The notes under the pieces were generated by a model. That model worked only from the letters and a program-made list of their open reading frames with translations, was not told where the DNA came from and made no database searches. A program made the position numbers and the translations under genes. From Podospora bellae-mahoneyi (lineage: Eukaryota; Ascomycota; Sordariomycetes; Sordariales; Podosporaceae): DNA of 64,000 bases. The DNA lies in contig NC_085882.1 of assembly GCF_035222275.1 (NCBI RefSeq), forward strand, positions 3,665,501 to 3,729,500, written 5' to 3'. Positions 53,796 through 64,000 of this stretch are shown piece by piece (position 1 is the stretch's first letter; every line of letters begins with the position of its first letter).

Positions 53796-56700
53796 CTACT
53801 GCAACATCTGCTGCATAGCATTAACCCTATACCCCTCCCTCCGTCCCATCAACTCCTCATGCGTCCCCTTATCCACCACCTCGCCCCCCTCCACCACAAA
53901 AATCACATCCGCCTTCTTCACGGTGTGCAGCCTGTGCGTAATAGCCAGCACGGTCGTCCCCCGCGCGACTTTATCCAACCCCTCCTGCAGCGCCGCTTCA
54001 GAGGCAGCATCCAAAGCCGAAGTGCTCTCGTCAAGCAGCAACAACCTCGGCTTGCGAACCAGCGCTCTCGCGATGGCAAGTCTCTGCCTCTGCCCACCGG
54101 ACAAGCGACCGGCGGAGGCGCCGCACTGGGTGTCGTACCCCTCCGGCATGGCCATGATCACGTCGTGGATGTTGGCTAGCTTGCACGCCTCCTCGATCTC
54201 CTCCTGGGTGGGGACGTGGTCGGGTTTGGAGCCGAGGGAGACGTTGAACCGGATGGTGCCGTCGAACAAGGCCGGGTCCTGCGGGACAATGGCGATGGAG
54301 TCCTTGATGGAGGCGACGGAAGAGGTGATGTCCACGTTGTCGAGCAGGATTGAGCCCGACGAGGGGGAGTAGAGGTTCTGGACGAGGGACATGATTGTTG
54401 ATTTTCCTGCTCCGGATGGGCCGACGAGGCCGACGAACTGACCGGGGGTGATGGTGAAGGAGACGTTCTTGAGGGTCGGGTGGTCTGGGCGGGAGGGGTA
54501 GGAGAAGGTGACGTTGGTGAAGGTGATTTTCATGCCTGGTTCACCGCCCGTAGCGGCCTTGGCTGCCGGGGAGAGGGCAGACTCCGGGTCGGAAGAGGGG
54601 CCGGGCTTGCCGTACGGACCACGCTTGGAGTCGATCTCGTTGTTTGTTCCCAGTGCCAAAACGTTCATGATGCGGGAGAAGGCGGTGCGGGCGCGGGAGA
54701 ACTCGGGGGCGAGGGTGAACATTTGGCCCCAGAGCTGGGCGCTGACGAGCATGGAGACGACGATGATGAAGAATTGGGTTTGGTTGGCCTCGCCCGACAT
54801 GATCTTTTGCGAACCCCACCAGTAGGCGAAGGCGTAGATCAAAAAGGGCATGCTGTTGCTGATGGCGAGCCAGACGTTGGTGAAGGCTGCCGCGCGGACC
54901 ATTTCGTCGCGGGTGTTCTTCAGGAGGCGGGCGTACGAGCCCATCACCTCCTTTTCGAGGGACAAGGCGGCGACGGTCTTGATGGATTGGACGGCTTCGA
55001 CGGCCACACCGGTTGCCTTGGCGTAGGAGGCCGCGTGGCGCTCTTCGTAGCGGGCGAGCTGGCGGAGTTGCATGAAGCCCGCCCCGAGGAGGATCGGGAC
55101 GACGGAGAGACAGACGATGGCAATCTTCCACTGGATGATGTGCGAGAGGATGATGGCGACGAAGAAGTTGACGATGATGGCAAAGACGGTGCCGATGGTG
55201 CTACCCGAGAAACCACCGATGGCGGCGCTGTCTTTGGTGATGATGTCAAGCAGGGAAGTAGGGTTGCGGCCGCCGGATTGGTGCCATTCGACACCCTGCT
55301 CCATTAGGCTTCTGAAACTGAGCACGCGGATGGCATACAGCATTCTCTCGGCGATGAGACCAAAGCAGGACCACGCAAAGAAGTTGGCCAGGAGCTCAAT
55401 GCAGGCCAGCATGAAGAGCAAACCACCAAAGAACTTTCCGAGGTCGAGGATGTCCTCGGGCGAGTTCTCGCACGGGTTGAGAGCACCAACGGTGAAACCA
55501 AAGATGAGACCAGATCCGGAGAAAGTACCACCGACAATGACAGCCGCGAAGACAGCCAGAAGCAACCAGGGGAAAGAAGGCTTGACAAGACGGGCCAGAC
55601 CAGCAAACACGGATCCCCAGCCGGGCTCCTTCTCCTTCTCCTCCTTGTCATTGGCCGCCTTTTCAGCAGCAGACTCATCCCTGCTGGAGATGGAAGCAGC
55701 AAGAACCTTGGCTGCCTCCTCCTCTTCCTCGTCAACGACAACAACATCCTTCTTCTCGCTGATCTCAGCAACAGCCGAAGCAGCAGCCTCCTGGTTACCC
55801 AAGCTCTGCAGCTTGGCCATGGCAAAGAACTTGCCATCTTCTCTCGCCATCAGCTCGTCGTACACCCCCTCCTCCACAACCTCACCCGCCTCCAGAACAA
55901 CAATCTTGTCCGCATTGCGAATGGTACTCAACCTATGAGCAATGGAAATCACCGTCCTCCCCTCGGCAGCCCGCTCGACAGCGAGCTGGATCTTTTTCTC
56001 AGAAGTCGAATCCAGCGCAGCAGTGGCCTCGTCCAGCAGCAAAATCTTGGGATCTCTAATCAAGGCACGCGCGAGCGCCACTCGCTGTCTTTGGCCACCA
56101 GACACCAAAGACCCCTTGGGCCCAGCAAAAGTACCGTAGCCCTTTTCCAGATTGGAGATGAAGTTGTGCGCGTCAGCCTGGACGGCAGCCTCCTTGACAA
56201 GACGGATGACTTCCTGCACCGCAGGGTTGGAAACGCTACTGTCGTCAACGGCATCCTTGCCCTTCTTGGCCAGCTCGGCGAGCTCGCCACCTTCTACCAC
56301 CGCCTTGAGAGCTTGGTGTTCTGGCTTGGGGGAGTTGACCAGACCGAGAGCGATGTTCTCAAGGATGGAGCGGTCGAGAAGAGAAGGTTCTTGCTGGACG
56401 AGCGAGACAAAACTGCGGAGGTGGGACACGTTCAGTGTCTTGATGTCTGTGCCGTCCAGGGTGATGACACCAGAATCGGGATCCTGCAGACGGGCGACGA
56501 GGGCGGCGATGGTGGATTTACCGCTTCCCGAAAGACCGACGAGGGCGGTGTGCTTGCCTGCCGGGAGGACAAGGTTGACGTTGCGGAGGACTGGCTGCTC
56601 GGCGCGGGAGGGGTAGGCAAAGGAGACGTTTTCGAGCTGTATGTGGCCGGTGGTGGTCTCAACCGGCAAAAAGGCGCCTTCGGAGGAAGTGCCGTCGATG

Positions 56701-58088
56701 GTGGAGGGGGCGTTGATGTCGGCCATCAGACGAGAAAAGGCAGTGGAGGCGCTGCCGAGGATGGGGAGGATGGGGGCGATGTTGCCGAGACAGACGCAGG
56801 CTTTCGGGGAGTGTTAGTTGTTGACAGTCAGTAAAAAAAGGGGAAAGGGGGGGAGGAGGGAGAGGGAGAGAGAGAGAGAGAGAAACATACCATCAACCAA
56901 CAAGAACACCACAGTATAAATCTGACCAACAGTTTCGGTTCCCTCGCCCCTGATTGTATCAACAACCATGCGACTACCCTGCCAGAAGGCCAGAGCATTG
57001 GCGCTGTACGCAATAAAGTACAGCATACCAGCCTGCATGGCAGCAGCAATGCCCTTTTTGACACCAGCACCTCTAGCCACGGCGACATGCTCGGCAAACT
57101 TCTTTTCCAGTCTGCCAGCCATACCGAACGACTGCACGACACCGACGTGCTGAAGCGCCTCACCGGCAATGTTGCTGGCGGCAGTCTGGGAAGAAGCACT
57201 GATGACCATGAACTTGGTGACAAAAAAGCCACCGCCCATCGCCATGAGCAAGAACGCCGGGATGAGCGAGACCAAAATACCGGCCAGCTTTGCCTGCTTG
57301 ATGAACGCGACGACGTAGCAGGCGAAGAAGAAACTGGTCGAGGCGATCAAAACGCCCACCTTTTCGGAAGTACCGGCCTGGACAGCAGTCATGTCGCCCT
57401 GAAGTCTGGTCGAGACCTCACCGCTGGCGGCAGATCGCGCGTCGAAGAAGCCGGGGGGCTGTCTCAGCAAAGCCTGGACATACTGCCCTCTGAGTCTCTG
57501 AGTGAGACGCTGGGAGAAGAGAGACCAGGACAGGACGTAAACGTAGATGCAAACCAAGGCAGCAATGGCAATATACACCAGCTTGAGGACCTTGTCGTTG
57601 ATGGAAGCCTCATAGGCGAAAGGGTCGTTGACGCCGTTGATGGAGGTGGAAGTGGAGGTGAGGTCAGAGTCGCCGGCCGCACAGGTGGCATCGTTCATGT
57701 TGTCGACGAGCTCGCCAAAGATGATGCCCATCAGGGGGAAGGGGATACCGGCACCGGCGGCGGAGATGACGCCGGTGATGAGAAGACAGACGTCGATCCA
57801 TGTTGGCGACGCGGAAGCAAAGATCTTGAGCCAGACGAGGAGGCCACCTTGGGGCTGGAGAGATGTTAGGGATCGAGTCAAATGTAAACAATGAGTGAAG
57901 CTATTCAGGGGCCGAAAAGGGGGATTTAGGGGCAGACACTAGAAAAGACTTACGGCTTGTTCGGCAGCTGCCGGCGCATCAGAAGCACTTCCAGTGGTGG
58001 TAGGGGCAAGTGCCTTCTCCTTATCAGCGGCCGCATCACTCGCTGCAGCGCTGTGCGGACGCTTCTCTCCGGAAGCCTCGACCGCCAT
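53796..58088 (-). CDS. Full-length ABCB transporter (MDR/Ste6 type)
   Basis: Exons 58088-57954, 57854-56891 and 56800-53796, with introns of 99 and 90 nt, give 1,367 residues. The layout is TMD1-NBD1-linker-TMD2-NBD2, as in MDR/P-glycoprotein and yeast Ste6. NBD1: Walker A GLSGSGKST, Q-loop LVQQEPSLL, signature VSGGQRQRVALARAL, Walker B ILLLDEATAALD. NBD2: GPSGAGKST, IVPQDPALF, LSGGQRQRLAIARAL, LLLLDESTSALD, then ITHRLHTV. Both nucleotide sites look complete. The linker is acidic and lysine-rich (EEEEEAAKV). The family exports drugs, lipids, peptides or pheromones across the plasma membrane at the cost of ATP; the substrate here is unknown. The N-terminus is a short Ala-rich cytosolic tail. 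Intron 2 has a CT-rich tract after its donor. Confidence 0.94.
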
Positions 58089-59672
58089 TGTACCTGCTTT
58101 TTTACCGTGTTTGCTTCCACGGCGGGGGAGCAGGTTCTCTTGGCGAAATCAGGCCACTTTTTCTGGACAAGAGAGAGAAGAGATTGTGCGTGGGAAGAGA
58201 TCACAGTCTGAAAGGGGACATGGGAAGAGAAACACAACACAGGCCAAAAAGAAGTCATGGCGGGATGAATACCCCCGTCTCCCGGGGGCGTTGATCTTTT
58301 CCCTGGGGGAAACACATTTCAGGCAATTTTTTTGTTTGGTCTCCTTACTACCTTATTCTGGTGACCAATTCACTGTATGTTTCCCCCACTCACCCCAGTC
58401 ACTTCAGCGGCCGAAACAGTGAGGTGACCTTCCCCCAGCAAAGCGACAGTGGAAGCCCCCGGTTCTATCCACCACCCATTGACCCCGATTCCGGCCTTGG
58501 CAAGGGCGGATCTGATTAGGTGAACGGACGGATCTGATAAAAAATTTGTTGCGCTGGGCGGCCCCCACATGATAGTCTTCGATGTGACCCTCGAGTTGGG
58601 TAGGTTCCTGCTTTGCTGTCCCTTGATCAGATGAAGTAGGCATCACGGCATGTATCTTGTGAAAAGATTACTTATTTGCGGGAGATTTGAACGGAATTGC
58701 ACCAGATCACCGCCGGTCTTCGAGGTCTTCATCCGACTTTCTTGTGTGACCAGGGGCAAGGGGAGCCGACCCAGTTTAAAGTTATCTGATCCGAAGAATC
58801 TCCACTGTTCGGCCCCATGCAAACGAGCCATTTTAACGCTCGCCATCCCAGCCACCGAACACCCCTGTAAATGTTCTTTCTTGCCCACCATCCGAACTCC
58901 TGCTGCTGCTTTTTCTCGCAACATTGGTCTTTTGGTTTTCTGTCTGCTGTATTACCGTTGATCCCCACCCTCTTCAAGGTGACAGAGGTACACTGGCGTA
59001 ACTCGTGTGTAATGATGTTCCGTAACACCACCCAAGCTGGGGGCAACGACCTCGTCAAACATCTTTGAACATCCCTCCCGAAGCACAAAACTTCCCGAAG
59101 TCTTGGCCCGGAGATATCGCCGCTTTGGGATTCCGGTGGGGCATTACGTTATGGACATGGATGGACCGACAACAGCCCACCCTGCTGGTTTCCACCTGTG
59201 CATTATCACGATCATCTGATAAAAATTCTTCGTCTGTGGCTCCATCACCCTTTCTCCACGGATCATCGACTCGGCCACACTGTCGTCATGTCCGAGAAAG
59301 GCCGTCGGACACGGTCACCGAGCGGTAGCTTCACGGGTGAAAGGGTCGTCTGGAGTTGCCCACGGTGAACTGGCACATTGTGGATTGCGCTTGTGCCTGA
59401 CAGCGAGCCACGGCATTGTCTCATCTGAACCTCCTCGAATTCGGATCGAGGCACGGCAGAGGAGACACAAGTGTGGTGGTGTCTGCTGTGCGTGAAACGT
59501 TTCTCAGAGAGGGGGGATGGTCCTGGAATGCCCTCTCAATGCAACCACCTTCGTACTCGTATGCTTCTCCGTGTTGGCGCCATCAACTGTCAAAGCTGTC
59601 AATTTTGGAGCCTTCATCGGCCATCTACCGGTGACAAGCTTCTTCTAGCACAGATCTAGAAGTGCGTGTCTA
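58089..59672. other. Gene-free region between ABC and GNAT genes
   Basis: 1.6 kb. The first part is the promoter of the ABC transporter. TCGGATCTGAT-like words appear near 58500-58545 and 58785. No coding region is supported. Confidence 0.5.
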
Positions 59673-60784
59673 TTATGGTCTAACCTCAACGTCTGGTTGT
59701 TGTTGTTGTTGTTGAACCTGTTGTTGGCGCTGCTGCTGCTGCTGCTGCTGTTGCTTCCTCTCCTCCTGCCACTCCGCCCACACCTCCCCCAACTTTCTCC
59801 CATCAACCTTGACTCCATACACACCCTGCGGCAGCTTCACCATGAGCGGTACCTCCACGTCCTCTTTGGTCCCCAACACGGCCGCCTCGTGAACCACCTG
59901 GGCTATCTCCGCGGGGACTCTCCTGAAGCCCTTTCTGAAGTACACGTTTTCCGATGTGGGCGTCGCTTCGAGGTAGATGGGCAGTCCGATAGTGTTTCCG
60001 AGGTCAACAATGGCCTGGACAAGAGCAGAGCCAGCTCCCTTGCCTTGGTGCTTGGGGTCAACGGCAAAAGCGTGGATGTCTGTTGCGGTGATGATATTAG
60101 CGAGATGCTTAACGTGATGGGAAAGCCACAGGCAGCAAAATGAGGTCCCCGAAAGACCACCCCAGACTAAAAAGCGCCACTTGGATGCGCTGCAACGCTC
60201 AACGTGCCCTTCCAGGAAACAGTACAGCACGTGGTCTCTGCAGGAAGCACAAGAGTCTCTCTCGCAAGAAAATTCCAGCAATGGAAATATCAAGCGAGCT
60301 GCTGCTGTGTTCACATGGCATTTTTGCCCAAAAATCGAGTAAATATCATCGGATAGAAAAAGGGAAAAAAAAAAAAAGACTCACAAACATACGGCCTCCC
60401 CCCCATAATCCTCTCCCTCGCACCCCAAAGCCCGTCCAGCACCCTCTCCGCCCGTGTCCTCTGCTCCCCGTGAAGCCACCCAATCTCTGGCATCTTGCGC
60501 TCCTCTTCTGTTCTAGGCTTGACAAACACGTCGCAGAGGGCCATGCCGATGATCTCACCCGTCTCCGAGTCGACACACTTGTAGGTGTACTGCGTCTCGG
60601 AGGTGTGCCACCACTGCAGGGTGCCGTTGGTGTGCGCCTCGCGGAACTTGTCAGACGTGACGTCCGAGGGAAAGAGGATGTCGAGCAATACAGAGCCGGA
60701 GGGGTCGGTGGTGAAGGCGGCAAAGTAGGCGTCGTAGCAGGGCCGGATGTCGGGGATGAGGGCTGGGAGGACGAGGTAAGGCAT
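59673..60784 (-). CDS. GNAT-family N-acetyltransferase with polyglutamine tail
   Basis: Exons 60784-60385 and 60079-59673 give 268 residues. The split by a 305-nt intron (GTGAGT donor, GCTAAT branch, CAACAG end) joins GGRPYV to YIHAFAVDPKHQGKGAGSALVQ, the acetyl-CoA binding motif R/Q-x-x-G-x-G/A. Other GNAT features are the edge strands (YTYKCVDSETGEIIGMALC) and EATPTSENVYFRKGFRRV near the end of the fold. The N-terminus (MPYLVLPALIPDIRPCYDAYF) is typical of fungal GNATs. The substrate (small molecule or protein) is unknown. The last ~35 residues are almost all Gln (with Arg and Val breaks), ending DVEVRP. The intron is several times longer than the others in this window, and no second coding exon was found in it. 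Confidence 0.88.
59694..59758. repeat. CTG/TTG trinucleotide tract coding polyglutamine
   Basis: On the minus strand these are CAG/CAA codons, coding about 20 Gln near the C-terminus of the acetyltransferase. Confidence 0.9.
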
Positions 60785-63640
60785 TTTGGGCGGTTTGTCT
60801 CTCTTACCGTACTATGTGGAGGAATGTATAAGAACAGGTATAAACACGAGGTGAAGTATAAGACTAACAAACACCAAGACAGAACAACAACACCCTCAAC
60901 TCAACACACCTCGACAAAAGCAGACAAGAAGCACAAGATATATCACCCCGGACCATCGAGACCCTTACTCGTCTTACTCGTCTCACCTTTCTCTACCTAC
61001 CCCATTCCTCACCATCAAGAAAACCGCAACGGCCGCATATCCTGTGTGCACGTTACCTTGATGCAACCTCATCCTCACCGAACCGCAGATCCCTTTTCGC
61101 ACCTCACGAAACGTAAGCGGTGTTTGCAAATTCATCTACTATAACCCACAACGGCATATTGCCGCTCTGACAAGAGAAATGTACAGTGCCGATCACTTCA
61201 CCTTTCCAGGTCCCCTAGTGACGGGTAATGCCGCAAAACTACCGCATCTCGGAGGTAAGATGCTGCATCGCCAACAGAGAAGCCGCGTCAACATAGCCGA
61301 TATGAATGCCTACCTACCTCCTCCGCCGCCGCGCGCGGGATGATGAAGATGTGATGATCGCTACGCTAGGTAGGTACCTCCTGATGGTACGCTTGCGGGG
61401 ATACTCCATAGGTGGAATCCCTTCCGGCTTGTTGAGAGCTCACCTACTCGCCCACAAAGTGACAGTGGGGCTGGATCTCGCAACAACACAACAACAACAA
61501 CCAAGCAGCTGTAGGGGTAGTAACGTAGCCGTGACTGCCGTGAGAGAATCCCTCCCTCCTAAAGCATCATCAAACTCCGGAAGCAGGGCCCGCGTGATGA
61601 TGATGATGATTATCTCAAGAAAAATGGCAAATCCTTCAGGCAGATCCTGATCAGAAGGATCGTCTCTTTTCTCCGTGGCTTGAGTTGACCCCTGACACCG
61701 CCCCGGGAAGAAGGGGCGGCTTTGAGGCCTTGGAAGAAGAGTTAAATAGTAGCGAGACCCTTTCTGAATATCTTGTCTGAGAAGCAAGCCAAGCACCATG
61801 TCTGTTTTCGTCAGTGGCTAACCGGCCGTGGTTGCACAATCTCAATTTCTAGGGACTCGCGTGGGGTTGTGGGGGGGGGGGGAGGGAGCTCATGACTTCA
61901 AGATTTGTCTTGCTCTTCATGTTCCCAAGTCATCGGCCTCAAAAACGCTGGCTTGTCCTTCTTGACGACTCAATGCTCGGTGTTAACATCACCGCTGTGA
62001 CAAAACCCGCGTCGTGTTGGCCCGAAGCCGAAACCGGAGCAACCGCCCAAAGTGCGGCTCATAGCGGGCGGCAATAAGGACACCTCCTTGGCTCAGAGGA
62101 AAAGCCAGCCCCTTTCACTTACACAACCACAGCACCAAGTTGCCCAAACACTCACCGCACCTTGAACCTCTTCCAGTATCGCAGTCCTGCAGGAATCTCA
62201 AGATCAGCACTTCCCCTCCTCAAAACCAACTCCAACAAACCCGCCATCTCAAAAATCTCGCTCAAAACTTCAACCCTCGGCATTGACGTCCCTCGATGGA
62301 GCCACAACCCCACCCAATGACACGATGCCCAGTAAAGTTATCTGATCCGTCCCTCGTCCAGGGACCCCCTGTTGACCAAATCCACTCCACACGCTCTCCT
62401 GAACCCCTGTCAAGATATTGAATCGGGGGTTTCAGCAACGGCTTTTTTTCTGATGTTTTTTTTCCCCTCACCCCACCTCCCTTCACACCCTTTCTTGATC
62501 ACCACCACCTACCACCACCACCTACCATATGTTCTGGGAGCACAGGACTTCTGCCACTACCACCACTACTCTATTCACCCATCCAATGAGCAATAGCAAG
62601 CCACACCTTCCCCCACCCACTGCATTGGTCAATGGTTCGGGGCCACATTCAAATGAGGGAATCCCCTTCATGAGAAACGCTCGGCCGACTGTCTTCCGCA
62701 GCGTGACATCACATACGACATACACACCATCACCTTGAACCCCTTTTTGCCTGTTTTTGTTATAGGTTAATACCGTACGTACGTACGTACATACATACAT
62801 ACCTGTATCCTTCTTGTACGGCATCGCACATCTTTGCCTGCAGCAAGGCAACAATGGGATGGGATGGGATGGGATATCCCTCTCGCCACATACCCGGCCA
62901 CGCCATCTCCACAGATCCGTACCCACTTGTTCGCAGAGAGCAAAAGGCCATGAACCTGGTCACACACATGGCCAAGTCTCGCTTGCGGAGACAGAAGGGA
63001 GCTAGAGGCCGGCGAGGAAGCCATCTCGGTGCATCGGGCGAGTCGATACCGCGTCCTCCTTCCCGTCTTGCATCTAGGAAAGTAGTTGCTAGTCCCGACC
63101 ACCGGCGTGTCATCTTGCCGTATTCAAGGGCTCAAGAATCACGAGCCAATGTCCAACAAACCTGAACCTAGCCCCAGACCCTTCAAGAGCGGGGTTTTTT
63201 TTTCTTGTCGTAAGGTCTAGTAGTGAAGACCCGGGAATGGGGTATCATTCCGGCTAGCATCCAGCACCCATACATATCCAAACATGGATGGGTTGGATTC
63301 GCTAGACTAGCAGATGCAGGTTCACCAAAGTGAAAAGTTGCCGGTGGTACCTGTTCTTTCCCTCTCCTGCTTTCTTTCCTTTTTCCTCTCCTCTGTATCA
63401 AGAACTGCAAGAAGAGTGTCACCCCGATTATTGTACCTCTCTTGTCAGCATTCTCCCTCGAACAAAAAGTAGCAGAAAGGGATATCCCGCTGCCCACCCT
63501 CATGCGTTGATCCTGTCCTGTAACCTCACCACACGCTACCACGACACGGCGAAGAACCTCTCGACACGAGATAGAAAGCGGGAATTAACCGACAGTCGTG
63601 TCCCTTCCCGTAGCCAGCTCGGGAAAACATACCAGACAAT
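60785..63640. other. 2.9-kb gene-free region
   Basis: It starts with the GNAT promoter and ends with the promoter of the truncated right-edge ORF. Low-complexity runs are present (a G12 run near 61871-61882, CACCACC words near 62500-62525, ACGT/ACAT microsatellite at 62776-62802, GGGAT repeats near 62852-62870). No domain was recognised in any frame. Confidence 0.5.
62776..62802. repeat. ACGT/ACAT tetranucleotide repeat
   Basis: About three ACGT units then three ACAT units. Confidence 0.85.
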
Positions 63641-64000
63641 ATGCATCTCGCCCAGCACGCACCCGGCATTCTGGGTGGCCTCCGCCGCGATGCCATGCAG
63701 CTCGACACCCAGACCATTCCTCTAGACTCTGTTACCAGGACGCTACCAGTACCCGAATCAGAGTCTGCCCTCGACGCCCTTCTTCTCGCCTGGGGTGCTC
63801 TCCTCCAAAGACAACGAGGCGACGACGACAGAGTAGAACAGTTCTCTTGGGGCCACAAGTCGCAAAGCTCACCATCAGAGATCTCCACCCGCTTTTCCCT
63901 CAAAGCCCTCGGTCTCGAATTGACCAGGTCACGATCAGAGTCTGTATCAACCTTCCTCCAGGCCGTCAAGACTTCAACCGAGAACATCGCCCGCCCAGGG
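63641..64000 (+). CDS. 5' end of a gene cut by the window, perhaps NRPS-like
   Basis: An ATG at 63641 opens a frame of 120 codons without stop to the window end. It begins MHLAQHAPGILGGLRRDAMQ, then TIPLDSVTRTLPVPE and ALDALLLAWGALLQRQRGDD. The last phrase is reminiscent of the helix-strand seen early in condensation-type domains of peptide synthetases, where an LLLAW-like run precedes the sequence for the next strand. I give this as a weak guess. There is no signal peptide. The remainder lies outside the window, so product and length are unknown. The frame has codon use like the neighbouring genes, so I trust that it codes. Confidence 0.5.
   Translation, partial: MHLAQHAPGILGGLRRDAMQLDTQTIPLDSVTRTLPVPESESALDALLLAWGALLQRQRGDDDRVEQFSWGHKSQSSPSEISTRFSLKALGLELTRSRSESVSTFLQAVKTSTENIARPG

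Noticed and set aside
59650-59760. Possible CRISPR or satellite array because of repeated triplets
   Set aside because: It is a simple CAG/CAA-type trinucleotide run inside a coding exon.

Overview
This window looks like nuclear chromosomal DNA of a filamentous ascomycete. I infer Sordariomycetes, most likely Sordariales. The evidence is: short introns (about 45-120 nt) with GTATGT/GTAAGT-type donors and CTAAC/CTGAC branch sites; a fused tryptophan synthase; fungus-only domains (HET, CFEM, Zn2Cys6, Prm1); and tRNA genes with introns. About 20 protein genes and two tRNA genes can be supported. Spacing is loose, and several gene-free stretches run 1-4 kb.

Layout, left to right. 0.6-4.1 kb: a cytochrome P450 and a small eight-cysteine secreted protein, both minus strand. 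6.3-10.4 kb: the ribosome-biogenesis helicase HAS1, a Gfa-type glutathione/formaldehyde protein and a small unknown protein. 11.0-12.2 kb: an SDR-like protein that lacks its catalytic residues. 12.5-12.8 kb: tRNA-Glu(CTC) and tRNA-Gln(TTG), each with a 21-nt intron. 13.0-15.7 kb: a HET-domain (incompatibility-type) gene whose 3' end changes frame at a G13 tract. 15.9-27.5 kb is mostly housekeeping: tryptophan synthase, the cell-fusion protein PRM1, mitochondrial ribosomal protein bL28m, a probable augmin subunit and mitochondrial aspartate aminotransferase.

28.5-37.7 kb: a CFEM protein with acidic repeats, a zinc alcohol dehydrogenase, a secreted beta-propeller and a 1,241-residue low-complexity protein. 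38.2-41.3 kb: a decayed sugar-transporter relic, a membrane-anchored RlpA-like/double-psi barrel protein, and a ~430-446 bp AT-rich element with inverted ends that looks like a hAT-type MITE. 42.5-53.5 kb: a C2H2-type regulator, a 3.8-kb gene-poor stretch, the ER lectin Yos9/OS-9 ending in KDEL and a Zn2Cys6 regulator. 53.8-63.6 kb: a full-length ABCB transporter and a GNAT acetyltransferase with a polyglutamine tail. An ORF truncated by the window end begins at 63,641.

There is no clear biosynthetic cluster or defence island. The most unusual signals are a predicted 3-nt microexon next to a 10-nt microexon in the aspartate aminotransferase gene, the MITE-like element with its phased A/T core, the HET gene's G13 tract, the SDR pseudoenzyme, and the tRNA pair with a tRNA-like scrap between them. 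Exon borders were worked out by eye from splice signals and reading frame, not from transcripts.
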